DNA from: Streptomyces soli
GTDB taxonomy: Bacteria > Actinomycetota > Actinomycetes > Streptomycetales > Streptomycetaceae
DNA: 64,000 nt
Reading direction: 5' to 3'
NCBI RefSeq assembly: GCF_003999195.1
Contig: NZ_RJVR01000317.1
Coordinates: forward strand, 16,967-80,966
The notes under the pieces are model-generated. The model saw only the letters and a program-made list of their open reading frames with translations. It was not told the origin of the DNA and made no database searches. Of this stretch, positions 23,668-34,063 are shown in pieces; position 1 is the first letter of the stretch; every line of letters starts with the position of its first letter. The translations under genes and the position numbers were made by a program.

Positions 23668-24614
23668 GCGTCCAGCTGCTCGAGACCGCCGAGGAACTGC
23701 GGGCCTCCCGCGACCCCGGCCGCAGGCGGGCCGTCGTCATGACGATGGGCGCCCTGCACGAGGGCCACGCCACCCTGATCCGTACGGCCCGCCACCATGC
23801 GGGCGAGGACGGCGAGGTCGTCGTCACCGTCTTCGTCAACCCCCTGCAGTTCGGGCCGGCCGAGGACCTCGACCGCTACCCCCGCACCCTCGAAGCCGAC
23901 CTCAAGCTCGCCGAGCAGGCCGGCGCCGACATGGTCTTCGCCCCCTCCGCCGACGAGGTCTACCCCGGCGGCGAACCCCAGGTCCGGCTCACGGCCGGCC
24001 CCATGGGCGAGCGGTACGAAGGCGCCACGCGCCCCGGCCACTTCGACGGAGTGCTCACGGTCGTCGCCAAGCTGCTGCACCTCACGCAGCCCGACGCCGC
24101 CTTCTACGGCCAGAAGGACGCCCAGCAGCTCGCCCTGATCCGCCGGATGGCCGCCGACCTCAACTTCCCGGTCGACATCGTCGCCGTCCCGACCGTCCGT
24201 GAGCCCGACGGCCTCGCCCTCTCCAGCCGTAACCGGTATCTGTCGGTCGCCGATCGGCAGACCGCGCTCGCCCTCTCCCGCGCGCTCTTCGCGGGCCGCG
24301 ACATCGCCGGCGCCGGGCCCGAAGCCGTACTGGCCGCCGCCCGCGCCGTCCTGGACCTGGCGGACGGCCTGGCCCTCGACTACGTCGCCCTTGTCGACCC
24401 CCGCGACTTCACCGAGGTCTGGCCCGGCGAGGCTGGTCGCGGGGGTACGGGTGGGGGTCCCCCCAGCGAAGCGAGGGGGCGTCGCCCCCCGGGAGACAGC
24501 AGTGCCGACGCCGCGCCCGACCACACCGGCCCGGCGGTCCTCGCCGTCGCCGCGAGGGTCGGCACGACGCGGCTGATCGACAACATTCCCCTGGAGTTCG
24601 GAGCCCGCCCATGA
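23664..24614 (+). CDS. panC: Pantothenate synthetase
   Basis: The 316-residue enzyme joins pantoate and beta-alanine with ATP. Seen motifs: TMGALHEGHATLIRTAR (HIGH-type nucleotide site), FVNPLQFGP, GHFDGVLTVV, AFYGQKDAQQL, and DGLALSSRNRYLS (KMSKS-type). The C-terminus ends in the usual VAARVGTTRLIDNI. Between the conserved DYVALVDPRDFTEV and that end lies an extra stretch of about 30 residues rich in Gly/Pro/Arg, encoded by repeat DNA at about 24440-24505. The ATG at 23664 overlaps the previous stop. Confidence 0.95.
   Translation: MSVQLLETAEELRASRDPGRRRAVVMTMGALHEGHATLIRTARHHAGEDGEVVVTVFVNPLQFGPAEDLDRYPRTLEADLKLAEQAGADMVFAPSADEVYPGGEPQVRLTAGPMGERYEGATRPGHFDGVLTVVAKLLHLTQPDAAFYGQKDAQQLALIRRMAADLNFPVDIVAVPTVREPDGLALSSRNRYLSVADRQTALALSRALFAGRDIAGAGPEAVLAAARAVLDLADGLALDYVALVDPRDFTEVWPGEAGRGGTGGGPPSEARGRRPPGDSSADAAPDHTGPAVLAVAARVGTTRLIDNIPLEFGARP
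24440..24505. repeat. GC-rich palindromic repeat translated within panC
   Basis: GGGGTCCCCCCAGCGAAGCG and its continuation to GGGGGCGTCGCCCCCC form back-to-back hairpins of the kind seen between Streptomyces genes. Here they lie in frame inside the panC C-terminal domain and add roughly 25-30 residues. Confidence 0.65.
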
Positions 24615-26320
24615 GCGGCACAGGAACAGCTACCGGCATAACCCTGCACGCCGCCGCCCCCGGCTGGTCCCTGGACGCCGACGTGGTGGTCGTGGGCTCC
24701 GGCGTAGCGGGGCTCACCGTGGCGCTGCGCTGCGCGGCCGCGGGCGAACGCGTCACCGTCGTCACCAAGGCCCGCCTCGACGACGGCTCGACCCGCTGGG
24801 CCCAGGGCGGGATCGCCGCCGCGCTCGGCGAGGGCGACACCCCCGAGCAGCACCAGGCCGACACCCTCGTGGCCGGTGCCGGGCTCTGTGACGAGGAAGC
24901 CGTCCGCATCCTCGTCACCGAGGGCCCCGACGCCGTACGCCGCCTCATCGCGACCGGCGCGCAGTTCGACACCGCCCCCGGAACCGGCGAAATCCTGCTG
25001 ACCCGGGAGGGCGGCCACCACCGCCGCCGGATCGCGCACGCGGGCGGCGACGCGACCGGCGCCGAGATCTCCCGCGCGCTCATAGACGCGGTGCGCGCCG
25101 CTGGGGTTCCCCATGCCGAAGGCCAGGGTCGCATCGAGTTCATCGAGAACGCGCTGGTCCTGGACCTGCTCACCGACGCCGCAGGCCGCACCGCGGGAGT
25201 CACCCTGCACGTCATGGGCGAGGGCCAGCGCGACGGCGTCGGCGCGGTCCGCGCCAAGGCGGTCGTCCTCGCCACCGGCGGCATGGGCCAGGTCTTCTCG
25301 GCGACCACCAACCCCGCAGTCTCGACCGGCGACGGCGTCGCCCTCGCCCTGCGCGCCGGCGCCGAAGTGAGCGACCTGGAATTCGTCCAGTTCCACCCCA
25401 CCGTGCTCTTCCTCGGCCCCGACGCCGAGGGCCAGCAGCCCCTGGTCTCCGAGGCGGTCCGCGGCGAGGGCGCCTATCTCGTGGACGCGAACGGCGTGCG
25501 CTTCATGCAGGATCAGCACGAGCTGGCCGAGCTGGCGCCCCGCGACATCGTCGCGAAGGGCATCATGCGCCGGATGCGCGAGCAGGGCACCGAGCACATG
25601 TATCTCGACGGCCGCCACTTCGGCGCCGAGAAGTGGGAGAACCGCTTCCCGACCATCCTCGCCGCCTGCCGCTCCAACGGCGTCGACCCGGTGACCGAGA
25701 CCATCCCCGTCGCCCCGGCCGCCCACTACGCCTCCGGCGGCGTCCGCACCGACCTGCGCGGCCGCACCACCGTCCCGGGCCTGTACGCCTGCGGCGAGGT
25801 CGCCTGCACCGGGGTCCACGGGGCGAACCGCCTCGCCTCCAACTCCCTCCTCGAAGGCCTGGTCTTCGCCGAGCGCATCGCCGGGGACATCACCGCCCAC
25901 GCCGAGGCCGCCCCCGGCGAGCCGGTCATCCCGGACCCGAGCCGCCTCCCGCTGCTCTCGTACGAGACCCGGTACGAGATCCAGCGCATCATGACCCGGG
26001 GCGCGGGCGTGCTGCGCAGCGCCGACAGCCTCACGCAGGCCGCCACCGACCTGGAGCGAATCCACGACCACGCCGCCGAGGAGCTCGAACGTGACGGCAA
26101 GACCGCCGAGCCCTGCGTCGAGACCTGGGAGGCGTCCAACCTCAGCCTCGTCGCCCGCGTCCTGGTCGCCGCCGCCCTGCGCCGCGAGGAGACTCGCGGC
26201 TGCCACTGGCGCGAGGACCGCCCGGACCGCGACGACGCGGCGTGGCGCCGCCACCTCGTCGTACGCCTGACCCCCGAGCGGACGCTCGCAGTGCACACCA
26301 CCGAAACGGAGCAGTTCTGA
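24611..26320 (+). CDS. nadB: L-aspartate oxidase
   Basis: This 569-residue flavoprotein performs the first step of de novo NAD synthesis, oxidising aspartate to iminoaspartate. Motifs: VVVVGSGVAGLTVALRCAA (FAD), DGSTRWAQGGIAAAL, the active-site region GGHHRRRIAHAGGDATG, and GLYACGEVACTGVHGANRLASNSLLE near the second FAD contact. The start overlaps the panC stop (ATGA), and its end overlaps nadC (TGATG). No nadA (quinolinate synthase) is in the window, so it must lie elsewhere. Confidence 0.95.
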   Translation: MSGTGTATGITLHAAAPGWSLDADVVVVGSGVAGLTVALRCAAAGERVTVVTKARLDDGSTRWAQGGIAAALGEGDTPEQHQADTLVAGAGLCDEEAVRILVTEGPDAVRRLIATGAQFDTAPGTGEILLTREGGHHRRRIAHAGGDATGAEISRALIDAVRAAGVPHAEGQGRIEFIENALVLDLLTDAAGRTAGVTLHVMGEGQRDGVGAVRAKAVVLATGGMGQVFSATTNPAVSTGDGVALALRAGAEVSDLEFVQFHPTVLFLGPDAEGQQPLVSEAVRGEGAYLVDANGVRFMQDQHELAELAPRDIVAKGIMRRMREQGTEHMYLDGRHFGAEKWENRFPTILAACRSNGVDPVTETIPVAPAAHYASGGVRTDLRGRTTVPGLYACGEVACTGVHGANRLASNSLLEGLVFAERIAGDITAHAEAAPGEPVIPDPSRLPLLSYETRYEIQRIMTRGAGVLRSADSLTQAATDLERIHDHAAEELERDGKTAEPCVETWEASNLSLVARVLVAAALRREETRGCHWREDRPDRDDAAWRRHLVVRLTPERTLAVHTTETEQF

Positions 26321-27300
26321 TGAGCACGCCCGACCTCCCCCTCCTCCCCGCCGACGAGGGCTGCGGCGACGACTGCGGTTGCGCCTCGGGCCACGAGGGC
26401 GAGGAGTACGAATGCGGCCTCGACCCCGCGCTCGCCCAGCTCCTCACTGATGCGGGCCTCGACCCGATCGAGGTCGAGGACATCGCGCACATGGCGATCT
26501 CCGAGGACCTGGCCGGCGGCGTGGACGTCACCACCGTCGCGACCGTCCCCGAGGACGCCGTCGCGACCGGCGACTTCACCGCCCGCGAGGCCGGCGTGGT
26601 GGCCGGACTCCGGATCGCCGAGGCGGTCCTGTCGGTGGTCTGCACCGACGAGTTCGAGGTCGAGCGGCACGTCGAGGACGGCGACCACGTCAAGGCCGAC
26701 CAGGTGCTGCTGACCATACGCGCCCGTACCCGCGACCTCCTCACCGGCGAGCGCAGCGCCCTCAACCTGCTGTGCCGCCTCTCCGGCATCGCCACCGCCA
26801 CCCGCGCGTGGGCCGACGCCCTGGCCGGCACCAAGACCCGGGTCCGCGACACCCGCAAGACCACCCCCGGCCTGCGCTCGCTGGAGAAGTACGCGGTCCG
26901 GTGCGGCGGCGGCGTCAACCACCGCATGTCGCTGTCGGACGCCGCCCTGGTCAAGGACAACCACGTCGTCGCGGCCGGCGGGGTGGCGGAGGCCTTCAAG
27001 GCCGTACGGGAGCAGTTCCCCGACCTGGACATCGAGGTCGAGGCCGACACCCTCCACCAGGTCCGCGAGGTCCTGGCCGCGGGCGCCGACCTGATCCTGC
27101 TGGACAACTTCACCCCCGCCGAGACCGAGGAGGCCGTCGCCCTGGTCGCCGGCCGCGCCGCCCTGGAGTCCTCCGGCCGCCTCACCCTGGCCAACGCCCG
27201 CGTCTACGCCGACACCGGCGTCGACTACCTCGCGGTCGGCGCCCTCACCCACTCCGCCCCGATCCTCGACATCGGCCTCGACCTCCGCGCGGGGAACTGA
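26320..27300 (+). CDS. nadC: Nicotinate-nucleotide pyrophosphorylase (quinolinate phosphoribosyltransferase)
   Basis: The 326-residue enzyme converts quinolinate and PRPP to nicotinate mononucleotide. Core motifs: VDVTTVATVPED, ERSALNLLCRLSGIAT, TRKTTPGLRSLEKYAV, GGGVNHRMSLSDAALVKDNH and VEADTLHQ. An N-terminal extension of about 35 residues contains four cysteines in GCGDDCGCASG and YECG, not part of the typical fold; metal binding is possible but unproven. TGATG overlaps at both ends couple it to nadB and coaX. Confidence 0.95.
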   Translation: MSTPDLPLLPADEGCGDDCGCASGHEGEEYECGLDPALAQLLTDAGLDPIEVEDIAHMAISEDLAGGVDVTTVATVPEDAVATGDFTAREAGVVAGLRIAEAVLSVVCTDEFEVERHVEDGDHVKADQVLLTIRARTRDLLTGERSALNLLCRLSGIATATRAWADALAGTKTRVRDTRKTTPGLRSLEKYAVRCGGGVNHRMSLSDAALVKDNHVVAAGGVAEAFKAVREQFPDLDIEVEADTLHQVREVLAAGADLILLDNFTPAETEEAVALVAGRAALESSGRLTLANARVYADTGVDYLAVGALTHSAPILDIGLDLRAGN

Positions 27301-28097
27301 TGCTGCTCACCATCGACGTCGGCAACACCCACACCGTCCTGGGCCTCTTCGACGGTGAGGAGATCGTCGAGCACTGGCGGATCTCCACCGACCAGCGCCG
27401 CACCGCCGACGAGATCGCCGTGCTGCTCCAGGGCCTCATGGGGATGCACCCCCTGCTCGGCGAGGGCCTCGGCGACGGCATCGACGGCATCTCCATCTGC
27501 TCCACCGTCCCCGCCGTCCTGCACGAGCTGCGTGAGGTCACCCGCCGCTACTACGGCGACGTCCCGGCCGTCCTGGTCGAGCCCGGCATCAAGACCGGCG
27601 TCCCGATCCTGATGGACAACCCGAAGGAGGTCGGCTCGGACCGCATCATCAACGCCCTGGCGGCGGTCCACCTCTACGGCGGCCCCTGCATCGTCGTCGA
27701 CTTCGGCACTGCCACCACCTTCGACGCGGTCTCCTCGCGCGGTGAGTACGCGGGCGGCGCCATCGCCCCCGGCATCGAGATCTCCGTCGACGCGCTCGGC
27801 GCGCGCGGCGCCCAGCTCCGCAAGATCGAGCTGGCCCGCCCCCGCAGCGTCATCGGCAAGAACACCGTCGAGGCGATGCAGTCCGGCATCCTCTACGGCT
27901 TCGCGGGACAGGTCGACGGCGTCGCCGAACGCATGGCCCGCGAACTGGCGGACGACCCCGACGACGTCACCGTCATCGCCACCGGCGGCCTGGCACCCCT
28001 CGTCCTGGGCGAGTCGGCGGTCATCGACGCCCATGAGCCCTGGCTGACCCTCATCGGGCTGCGGCTGGTGTACGAGCGGAACGTGTCCACGACGTAG
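27300..28097 (+). CDS. coaX: Type III pantothenate kinase
   Basis: The 265-residue ASKHA-fold kinase phosphorylates pantothenate, the first committed step of CoA synthesis. Seen: MLLTIDVGNTHTVLGLF (phosphate 1), GSDRIINALAA, CIVVDFGTATTFDAVSS (phosphate 2 and catalytic Asp), and IATGGLAPL near the adenosine site. Type III enzymes need K+ and resist CoA feedback. It is the last gene of the operon panC-nadB-nadC-coaX, with its start sharing a base with the nadC stop. Confidence 0.94.
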   Translation: MLLTIDVGNTHTVLGLFDGEEIVEHWRISTDQRRTADEIAVLLQGLMGMHPLLGEGLGDGIDGISICSTVPAVLHELREVTRRYYGDVPAVLVEPGIKTGVPILMDNPKEVGSDRIINALAAVHLYGGPCIVVDFGTATTFDAVSSRGEYAGGAIAPGIEISVDALGARGAQLRKIELARPRSVIGKNTVEAMQSGILYGFAGQVDGVAERMARELADDPDDVTVIATGGLAPLVLGESAVIDAHEPWLTLIGLRLVYERNVSTT

Positions 28098-28178
28098 ACG
28101 CAGACGTGGTGGCCCCGCGGCGCGCCCGGGCATATCTGGTTACGCGAATTTTGTCCGGTTAGTACGTAAAGTCATTCC

Positions 28179-28835
28179 ATGCCCACGCCACACGGGTCCC
28201 GAGGCGGCATGGCGTTCAGCGCGGATGAACTGCGCGTGCTCCGGCGCGCCCTCGCAGCGGCCCTCCAGCCCACCACACCCACCCCCGAGGACGTCCAGGA
28301 GTGCCTCCGGCTCGCCGAGGCGGTGGACGAGGCGAGCCGGGAGGGCGGGCGTCTGCGGACGTTCCTGCTCGCCGAGCTCGCCCGCTACCGGGCCGCGCTC
28401 CCGGGCAGCGCGGCCGGCTATCTCGAACGGCTGCGCGGCGCGCTCGACACCGGTTACGTCCCCGGGCCCGACGACCTCGCGGCCCTGCGTCACCTGCGCG
28501 ACGAGCCCTGCGGAGCCGTCGAGGCCCGCCGCAGGGCCGGAATGCTGCGGCGCTGCGAGCACGTGGCGGAGCTGGACGTACGGGCCCGCCTGGCGGCCCG
28601 TCTCCCGGCCCGCATCCCGGCTCCGGCCAGGCCCCGGCTCCTCGCCCTGCCCGGTGGCCGGAACGACGCCGACGAGCGCAAGCCGAGGCCCCAGCCGGCC
28701 AAGCCCGAGTCCGACCCCAAGCGCAAGGTGCCGACGCCCGCCGAGATCTGGCCCAAGCGCCGCCGCGAGGCCCCACAGGTCCCGCCCGGCCCGCCGCCCC
28801 CGCCGGAGGAGCAGCACGAGCGCGCCACCGGCTGA
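28179..28835 (+). CDS. Conserved hypothetical protein, 218 aa, basic Pro-rich tail
   Basis: The N-terminal ~150 residues are helical, with Leu/Ala/Arg-rich repeats (FSADELRVLRRALAAALQP, LRTFLLAELARYRAALPG, YLERLRGALDTGYVP). The C-terminal 60 residues are Lys/Arg/Pro-rich and probably disordered. No signal peptide or membrane segment is present. I do not recognise a functional family. It lies 81 bp after coaX; the gap is AT-rich (TTTTGTCC...TACGTAAAG) and looks like a promoter for a leaderless ATG at 28179, so it is probably transcribed independently. Confidence 0.7.
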   Translation: MPTPHGSRGGMAFSADELRVLRRALAAALQPTTPTPEDVQECLRLAEAVDEASREGGRLRTFLLAELARYRAALPGSAAGYLERLRGALDTGYVPGPDDLAALRHLRDEPCGAVEARRRAGMLRRCEHVAELDVRARLAARLPARIPAPARPRLLALPGGRNDADERKPRPQPAKPESDPKRKVPTPAEIWPKRRREAPQVPPGPPPPPEEQHERATG

Positions 28836-28889
28836 ACGCGCGCAGGGGCCCTGGGTCCCGCCCGGAAAGGGCCTGGCTACTCTGGACCC

Positions 28890-29072
28890 ATGGACTATGT
28901 CTCCGCACTCGTGCCCCCCGCAGTGATGGCCGTCGCCTTCACCTTCCTCATCCGGACCCTGATCAAGAGCCAGGGCGGGGCGAACAAGTCGAAGGAGGAC
29001 GCCGCGGTGGACTCCGCCCTCACGCAGGCGGAGGCCACCCGGCAGGCGAACGGCGCCGGACCCCGGGTCTGA
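28890..29072 (+). CDS. Small single-pass membrane protein, 60 aa
   Basis: One hydrophobic helix (VPPAVMAVAFTFLIRTLI, about residues 8-25) is followed by a charged, probably cytoplasmic, tail (KSKEDAAVDSALTQAEA). No known domain. It has strong codon bias typical of Streptomyces genes, and a GGAC-rich leader precedes the ATG at 28890. It lies between the 218-aa protein and the BlaI-type regulator. Function unknown. Confidence 0.65.
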   Translation: MDYVSALVPPAVMAVAFTFLIRTLIKSQGGANKSKEDAAVDSALTQAEATRQANGAGPRV

Positions 29073-29151
29073 AATTCAAGATCCGGCGACAAGATCCGGC
29101 ATTTTGAGTATTTCCGGCATTTGACGCGGCCCAGGCCACTACTATTCGGGT

Positions 29152-29547
29152 GTGCCACGTCCATTGGGAGACCTCGAAGACGCCGTCATGACCAGGGTGT
29201 GGGAGTGGAACCGCCCGGTGACGGTTCGCGAAGTGCTGGAAGACCTGCGTCGTGACCGTACGATCGCGTACACGACGGTCATGACCGTAATGGACAACCT
29301 CCATCAGAAGGGCTGGCTACGGCGGGAAGCCGAAGGCCGCGCCTATCGCTATGAGGCCGTTTCCACCCGGGCCGCTTACTCGGCGGCTCTGATGAACGAG
29401 GCCTGGTCGGCCAGTGACAACCCCGCCGCGGCCCTTGTGGCCTTCTTCGGGATGATGTCGCCGGAACAGCGGGAAGCACTCCGGGACGCAATGCGCGTGG
29501 TGCAGTCCACCGACCCCGGAGCGTCCGATGGATCGAACGGGCGATAG
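29152..29547 (+). CDS. BlaI/MecI/CopY-family transcriptional regulator
   Basis: The 131-residue winged-helix protein matches the penicillinase repressor family: LGDLEDAVMTRVWEWNRPVTVREVLEDL, then RTIAYTTVMTVMDNLHQKGWLRREAEGRAYRYEAV, with a helical dimerisation C-terminus. BlaI-type factors are often cleaved by a BlaR protease, but no such partner is adjacent. The GTG at 29152 has no ribosome-binding site, and TACTAT at 29140-29145 suggests a leaderless start. Direct repeats of CCGGC-containing units upstream (29078-29122) could be its own operator. Confidence 0.85.
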   Translation: MPRPLGDLEDAVMTRVWEWNRPVTVREVLEDLRRDRTIAYTTVMTVMDNLHQKGWLRREAEGRAYRYEAVSTRAAYSAALMNEAWSASDNPAAALVAFFGMMSPEQREALRDAMRVVQSTDPGASDGSNGR

Positions 29548-29556
29548 CGTCCGCTC

Positions 29557-30075
29557 ATGCCTGTCGCATCAAAAGACGTGACCATCCGAAGGGCCCGTAC
29601 GAGCGATGTGCGGTCGATCCGCAGGTTGCTCGACTCCTATGTGCGCGATCGCATCCTGCTCGACAAGGCGACGGTGACGCTTTACGAGGACATCCAGGAG
29701 TTCTGGGTCGCCGAACGGGATCAGGACGCCGAAGTCATCGCCTGCGGCGCACTCCATGTGATGTGGGAGGATCTCGCCGAGGTACGCACTCTCGCGGTCG
29801 ATCCCACGCAGCACGGGAAGGGTATCGGTCATCTCGTCCTGGAGAAGCTGCTGCAGACCGCGCGCTGGCTGGGAGTACGCCGAATTTTCTGTCTCACCTT
29901 CGAAGTGGACTTCTTCGCGAAGCACGGCTTCGTCGAGATCGGCGAGACGCCGGTGGACGGCGATGTCTTCGGTGAGCTGCTGCGTTCCAATGACGAGGGT
30001 GTCGCGGAGTTCCTGGACCTCGAACGGGTGAAACCCAACACCTTGGGTAACAGCCGCATGCTGCTGCACCTCTAA
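29557..30075 (+). CDS. argA: Short-form amino-acid N-acetyltransferase (N-acetylglutamate synthase type)
   Basis: The 172-residue GNAT protein has VTIRRARTSDVRSIRRLLDSYV at the N-terminus, the acetyl-CoA loop VDPTQHGKGIGHLVLEKLL, and FCLTFEVDFFAKHGFVEIGE. This is the pattern of actinobacterial short NAGS proteins that lack the kinase-like domain of classical ArgA. It would acetylate glutamate for arginine synthesis. Assignment rests on family resemblance; no arg genes adjoin it. The ATG at 29557 follows the BlaI-type gene by 9 bp, so they may be cotranscribed. Confidence 0.75.
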   Translation: MPVASKDVTIRRARTSDVRSIRRLLDSYVRDRILLDKATVTLYEDIQEFWVAERDQDAEVIACGALHVMWEDLAEVRTLAVDPTQHGKGIGHLVLEKLLQTARWLGVRRIFCLTFEVDFFAKHGFVEIGETPVDGDVFGELLRSNDEGVAEFLDLERVKPNTLGNSRMLLHL

Positions 30076-30219
30076 CCGGACTGATCGCAGAACCGTATGT
30101 CCGAATCGTCCCCTCATCGAAGCATGGGGATCAGGATGAGTTCGTCCAAGGGGTTTGTGTTTTCCGGGAAAAGGCGCTTTGCTTTTACGGGTTATCCGTA
30201 TTCGATGAAAGGAAAGCCG

Positions 30220-30561
30220 GTGGCACAGAAGGTTCAGGTCCTTCTTGTTGACGACCTCGACGGCGGCGAGGCGGATGAGACCGTGACGTTCGCGCTCGAT
30301 GGAGTGACGTACGAGATCGACCTCACCACCGCCAACGCCGACAAGCTCCGGGGTCTGCTGACCCCGTATCTCGACAGTGGCCGCCGCACCGGTGGCCGGG
30401 CCGGCCGCGGCCGTGCGGTCAAGGCCGCTCGTGGCGGCTCCTCTGCGGGCCAGGACACCGCGAAGATCCGCGCCTGGGCCAAGGAGAAGGGCTATGAGGT
30501 CAACGACCGTGGCCGCGTCCCCGCGACCATCCGTGAGGCGTACGAGAAGGCGCACGGCTGA
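30220..30561 (+). CDS. lsr2: Lsr2 nucleoid-associated silencing protein
   Basis: The 113-residue protein has the Lsr2 N-terminal dimerisation domain (VAQKVQVLLVDDLDGGEAD, FALDGVTYEIDLTTANADKL) and a C-terminal AT-hook-like domain (IRAWAKEKGYEVNDRGRVPA, with RGR contacting the minor groove). It silences AT-rich acquired DNA and secondary metabolite clusters. The GTG at 30220 is used because AAAGGA precedes it; upstream ATGs in frame encode a region unlike the family. Its 3' end overlaps a convergent gene by 70 bp. An AT-rich leader (30076-30219) probably holds its promoter. Confidence 0.95.
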   Translation: MAQKVQVLLVDDLDGGEADETVTFALDGVTYEIDLTTANADKLRGLLTPYLDSGRRTGGRAGRGRAVKAARGGSSAGQDTAKIRAWAKEKGYEVNDRGRVPATIREAYEKAHG

Positions 30562-30947
30562 TCCGGCACGAATTCCCGTAGCCGGAGCCGGTGGCAGGCG
30601 TTCGCCAGCGCGGACACCAGCGCCGCCAGACCAACGCCCGCAGTGCCGGCTCCCAGGCTCAGGGCGGGGAGCTGTACATCGGGTCCGGGAGGTCGCAGCC
30701 ATGCCGAGGCATATCGGTGGCATGCGGCCTCCCTGCCGTTGAGCGGCACGAGATCGAGTGGAATCCCGCTCCACTCCAGCCATTCCAGCAGCCCGGGCAG
30801 ATCTTCGGCGCTGTCCGGCGCCACCAGGAACTGCATGCGCCGCCCCCGCAGAGCGACCGGCCCGGTGGCCGTGAAGCGGTCCAGCACCTGGAACCCCGCC
30901 TCGGCGGGCACGTCGAGCACGTCGTACGCATCCTCGTAGCAGCCCAT
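30492..30947 (-). CDS. Conserved hypothetical protein convergent to lsr2 (SCO3374-type)
   Basis: The 151-residue product begins MGCYEDAYDVLDVPAEAGF, with DRFTATGPVALRGRRMQFLVAPDSAEDLPGLLEWLEWSG, and a hydrophobic stretch near the middle of the C-terminal half (LSLGAGTAGVGLAALVSALA). I recall a conserved gene of this kind next to lsr2 in S. coelicolor, of unknown function. The last 23 codons lie antisense to the DNA-binding end of lsr2 (30492-30561), so the two mRNAs would be complementary there. The ATG at 30947 is the most likely start. Confidence 0.65.
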   Translation of the reverse strand: MGCYEDAYDVLDVPAEAGFQVLDRFTATGPVALRGRRMQFLVAPDSAEDLPGLLEWLEWSGIPLDLVPLNGREAACHRYASAWLRPPGPDVQLPALSLGAGTAGVGLAALVSALANACHRLRLREFVPDQPCAFSYASRMVAGTRPRSLTS

Positions 30948-31365
30948 GCCCCGTGCAACTGACACGGGCGCGTCAGGTTACGAGGAGTATCCGATTGTTA
31001 CCCATCGTAATCAACTCGCCGGTCATTCCCGCGCAAGCGTGTTCGCCCTTAGCAGACACCTACGGTGAATACGGCATGGAGTGTCAGTGCGAGCGGGTAA
31101 GAAAGTCCTAGTGGGAAGGGACGACTGGCGTGTCGGCGAGGCGGGCGTTCGCCCTGGGCGTACTGGATAAAGGTGCATCCGCCTGGCCTGCGGGAACATC
31201 GTCTCGCACCATCGGGTTGGAGCTGTTGTCGGCTGTGCGGGGCCAAACGGTCCCGGGCAGGTGCGACGGTTGAGAAGAGCTGCCCCGCTGTGCGGGACTA
31301 GCATGCGGAAGGACAGGGAGGGGACCGACCCCTAACTGCCCGACCGCTCTGAGGAGCGATTAACG
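30948..31365. promoter_or_regulatory. clpC upstream region with paired ClgR-like boxes
   Basis: This 418-bp region has no credible gene. It contains two related 17-mers, GTTCGCCCTTAGCAGAC (31041-31057) and GTTCGCCCTGGGCGTAC (31147-31163), identical at 13 of 17 positions. They resemble the CGC-N5-GCG-type box of ClgR, the activator of clp and lon genes in actinobacteria. A purine-rich TGAGGAG precedes the clpC start by about 10 bp. Confidence 0.5.
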
Positions 31366-33894
<2,529 letters not shown>

Positions 33895-33918
33895 GCGCCC
33901 AGCGCTCAGGCACCGATC

Positions 33919-33965
33919 AAAGGGGCTGCCCCGGACCGTTTCGTACGGTCCGGGGCAGCCCCTTT
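33919..33965 (+). terminator. Intrinsic terminator of clpC
   Basis: A perfect 21-bp stem (33919-33939 with 33945-33965) encloses TTCGT, with A-tract before and T-tract after, so it also works in the reverse direction. It follows the clpC stop by 24 bp. The remaining gap to 34063 shows no further element. Confidence 0.93.
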
Positions 33966-34063
33966 TTGTCTGCCGTCAGGTCCTGCCGGGCCGGGGACCT
34001 GGTCCCGGGGGAATTGCCCGTTGGTCCTGGGTAATTACCAGCGGCGCTGCCCTTCCTGCGGCA

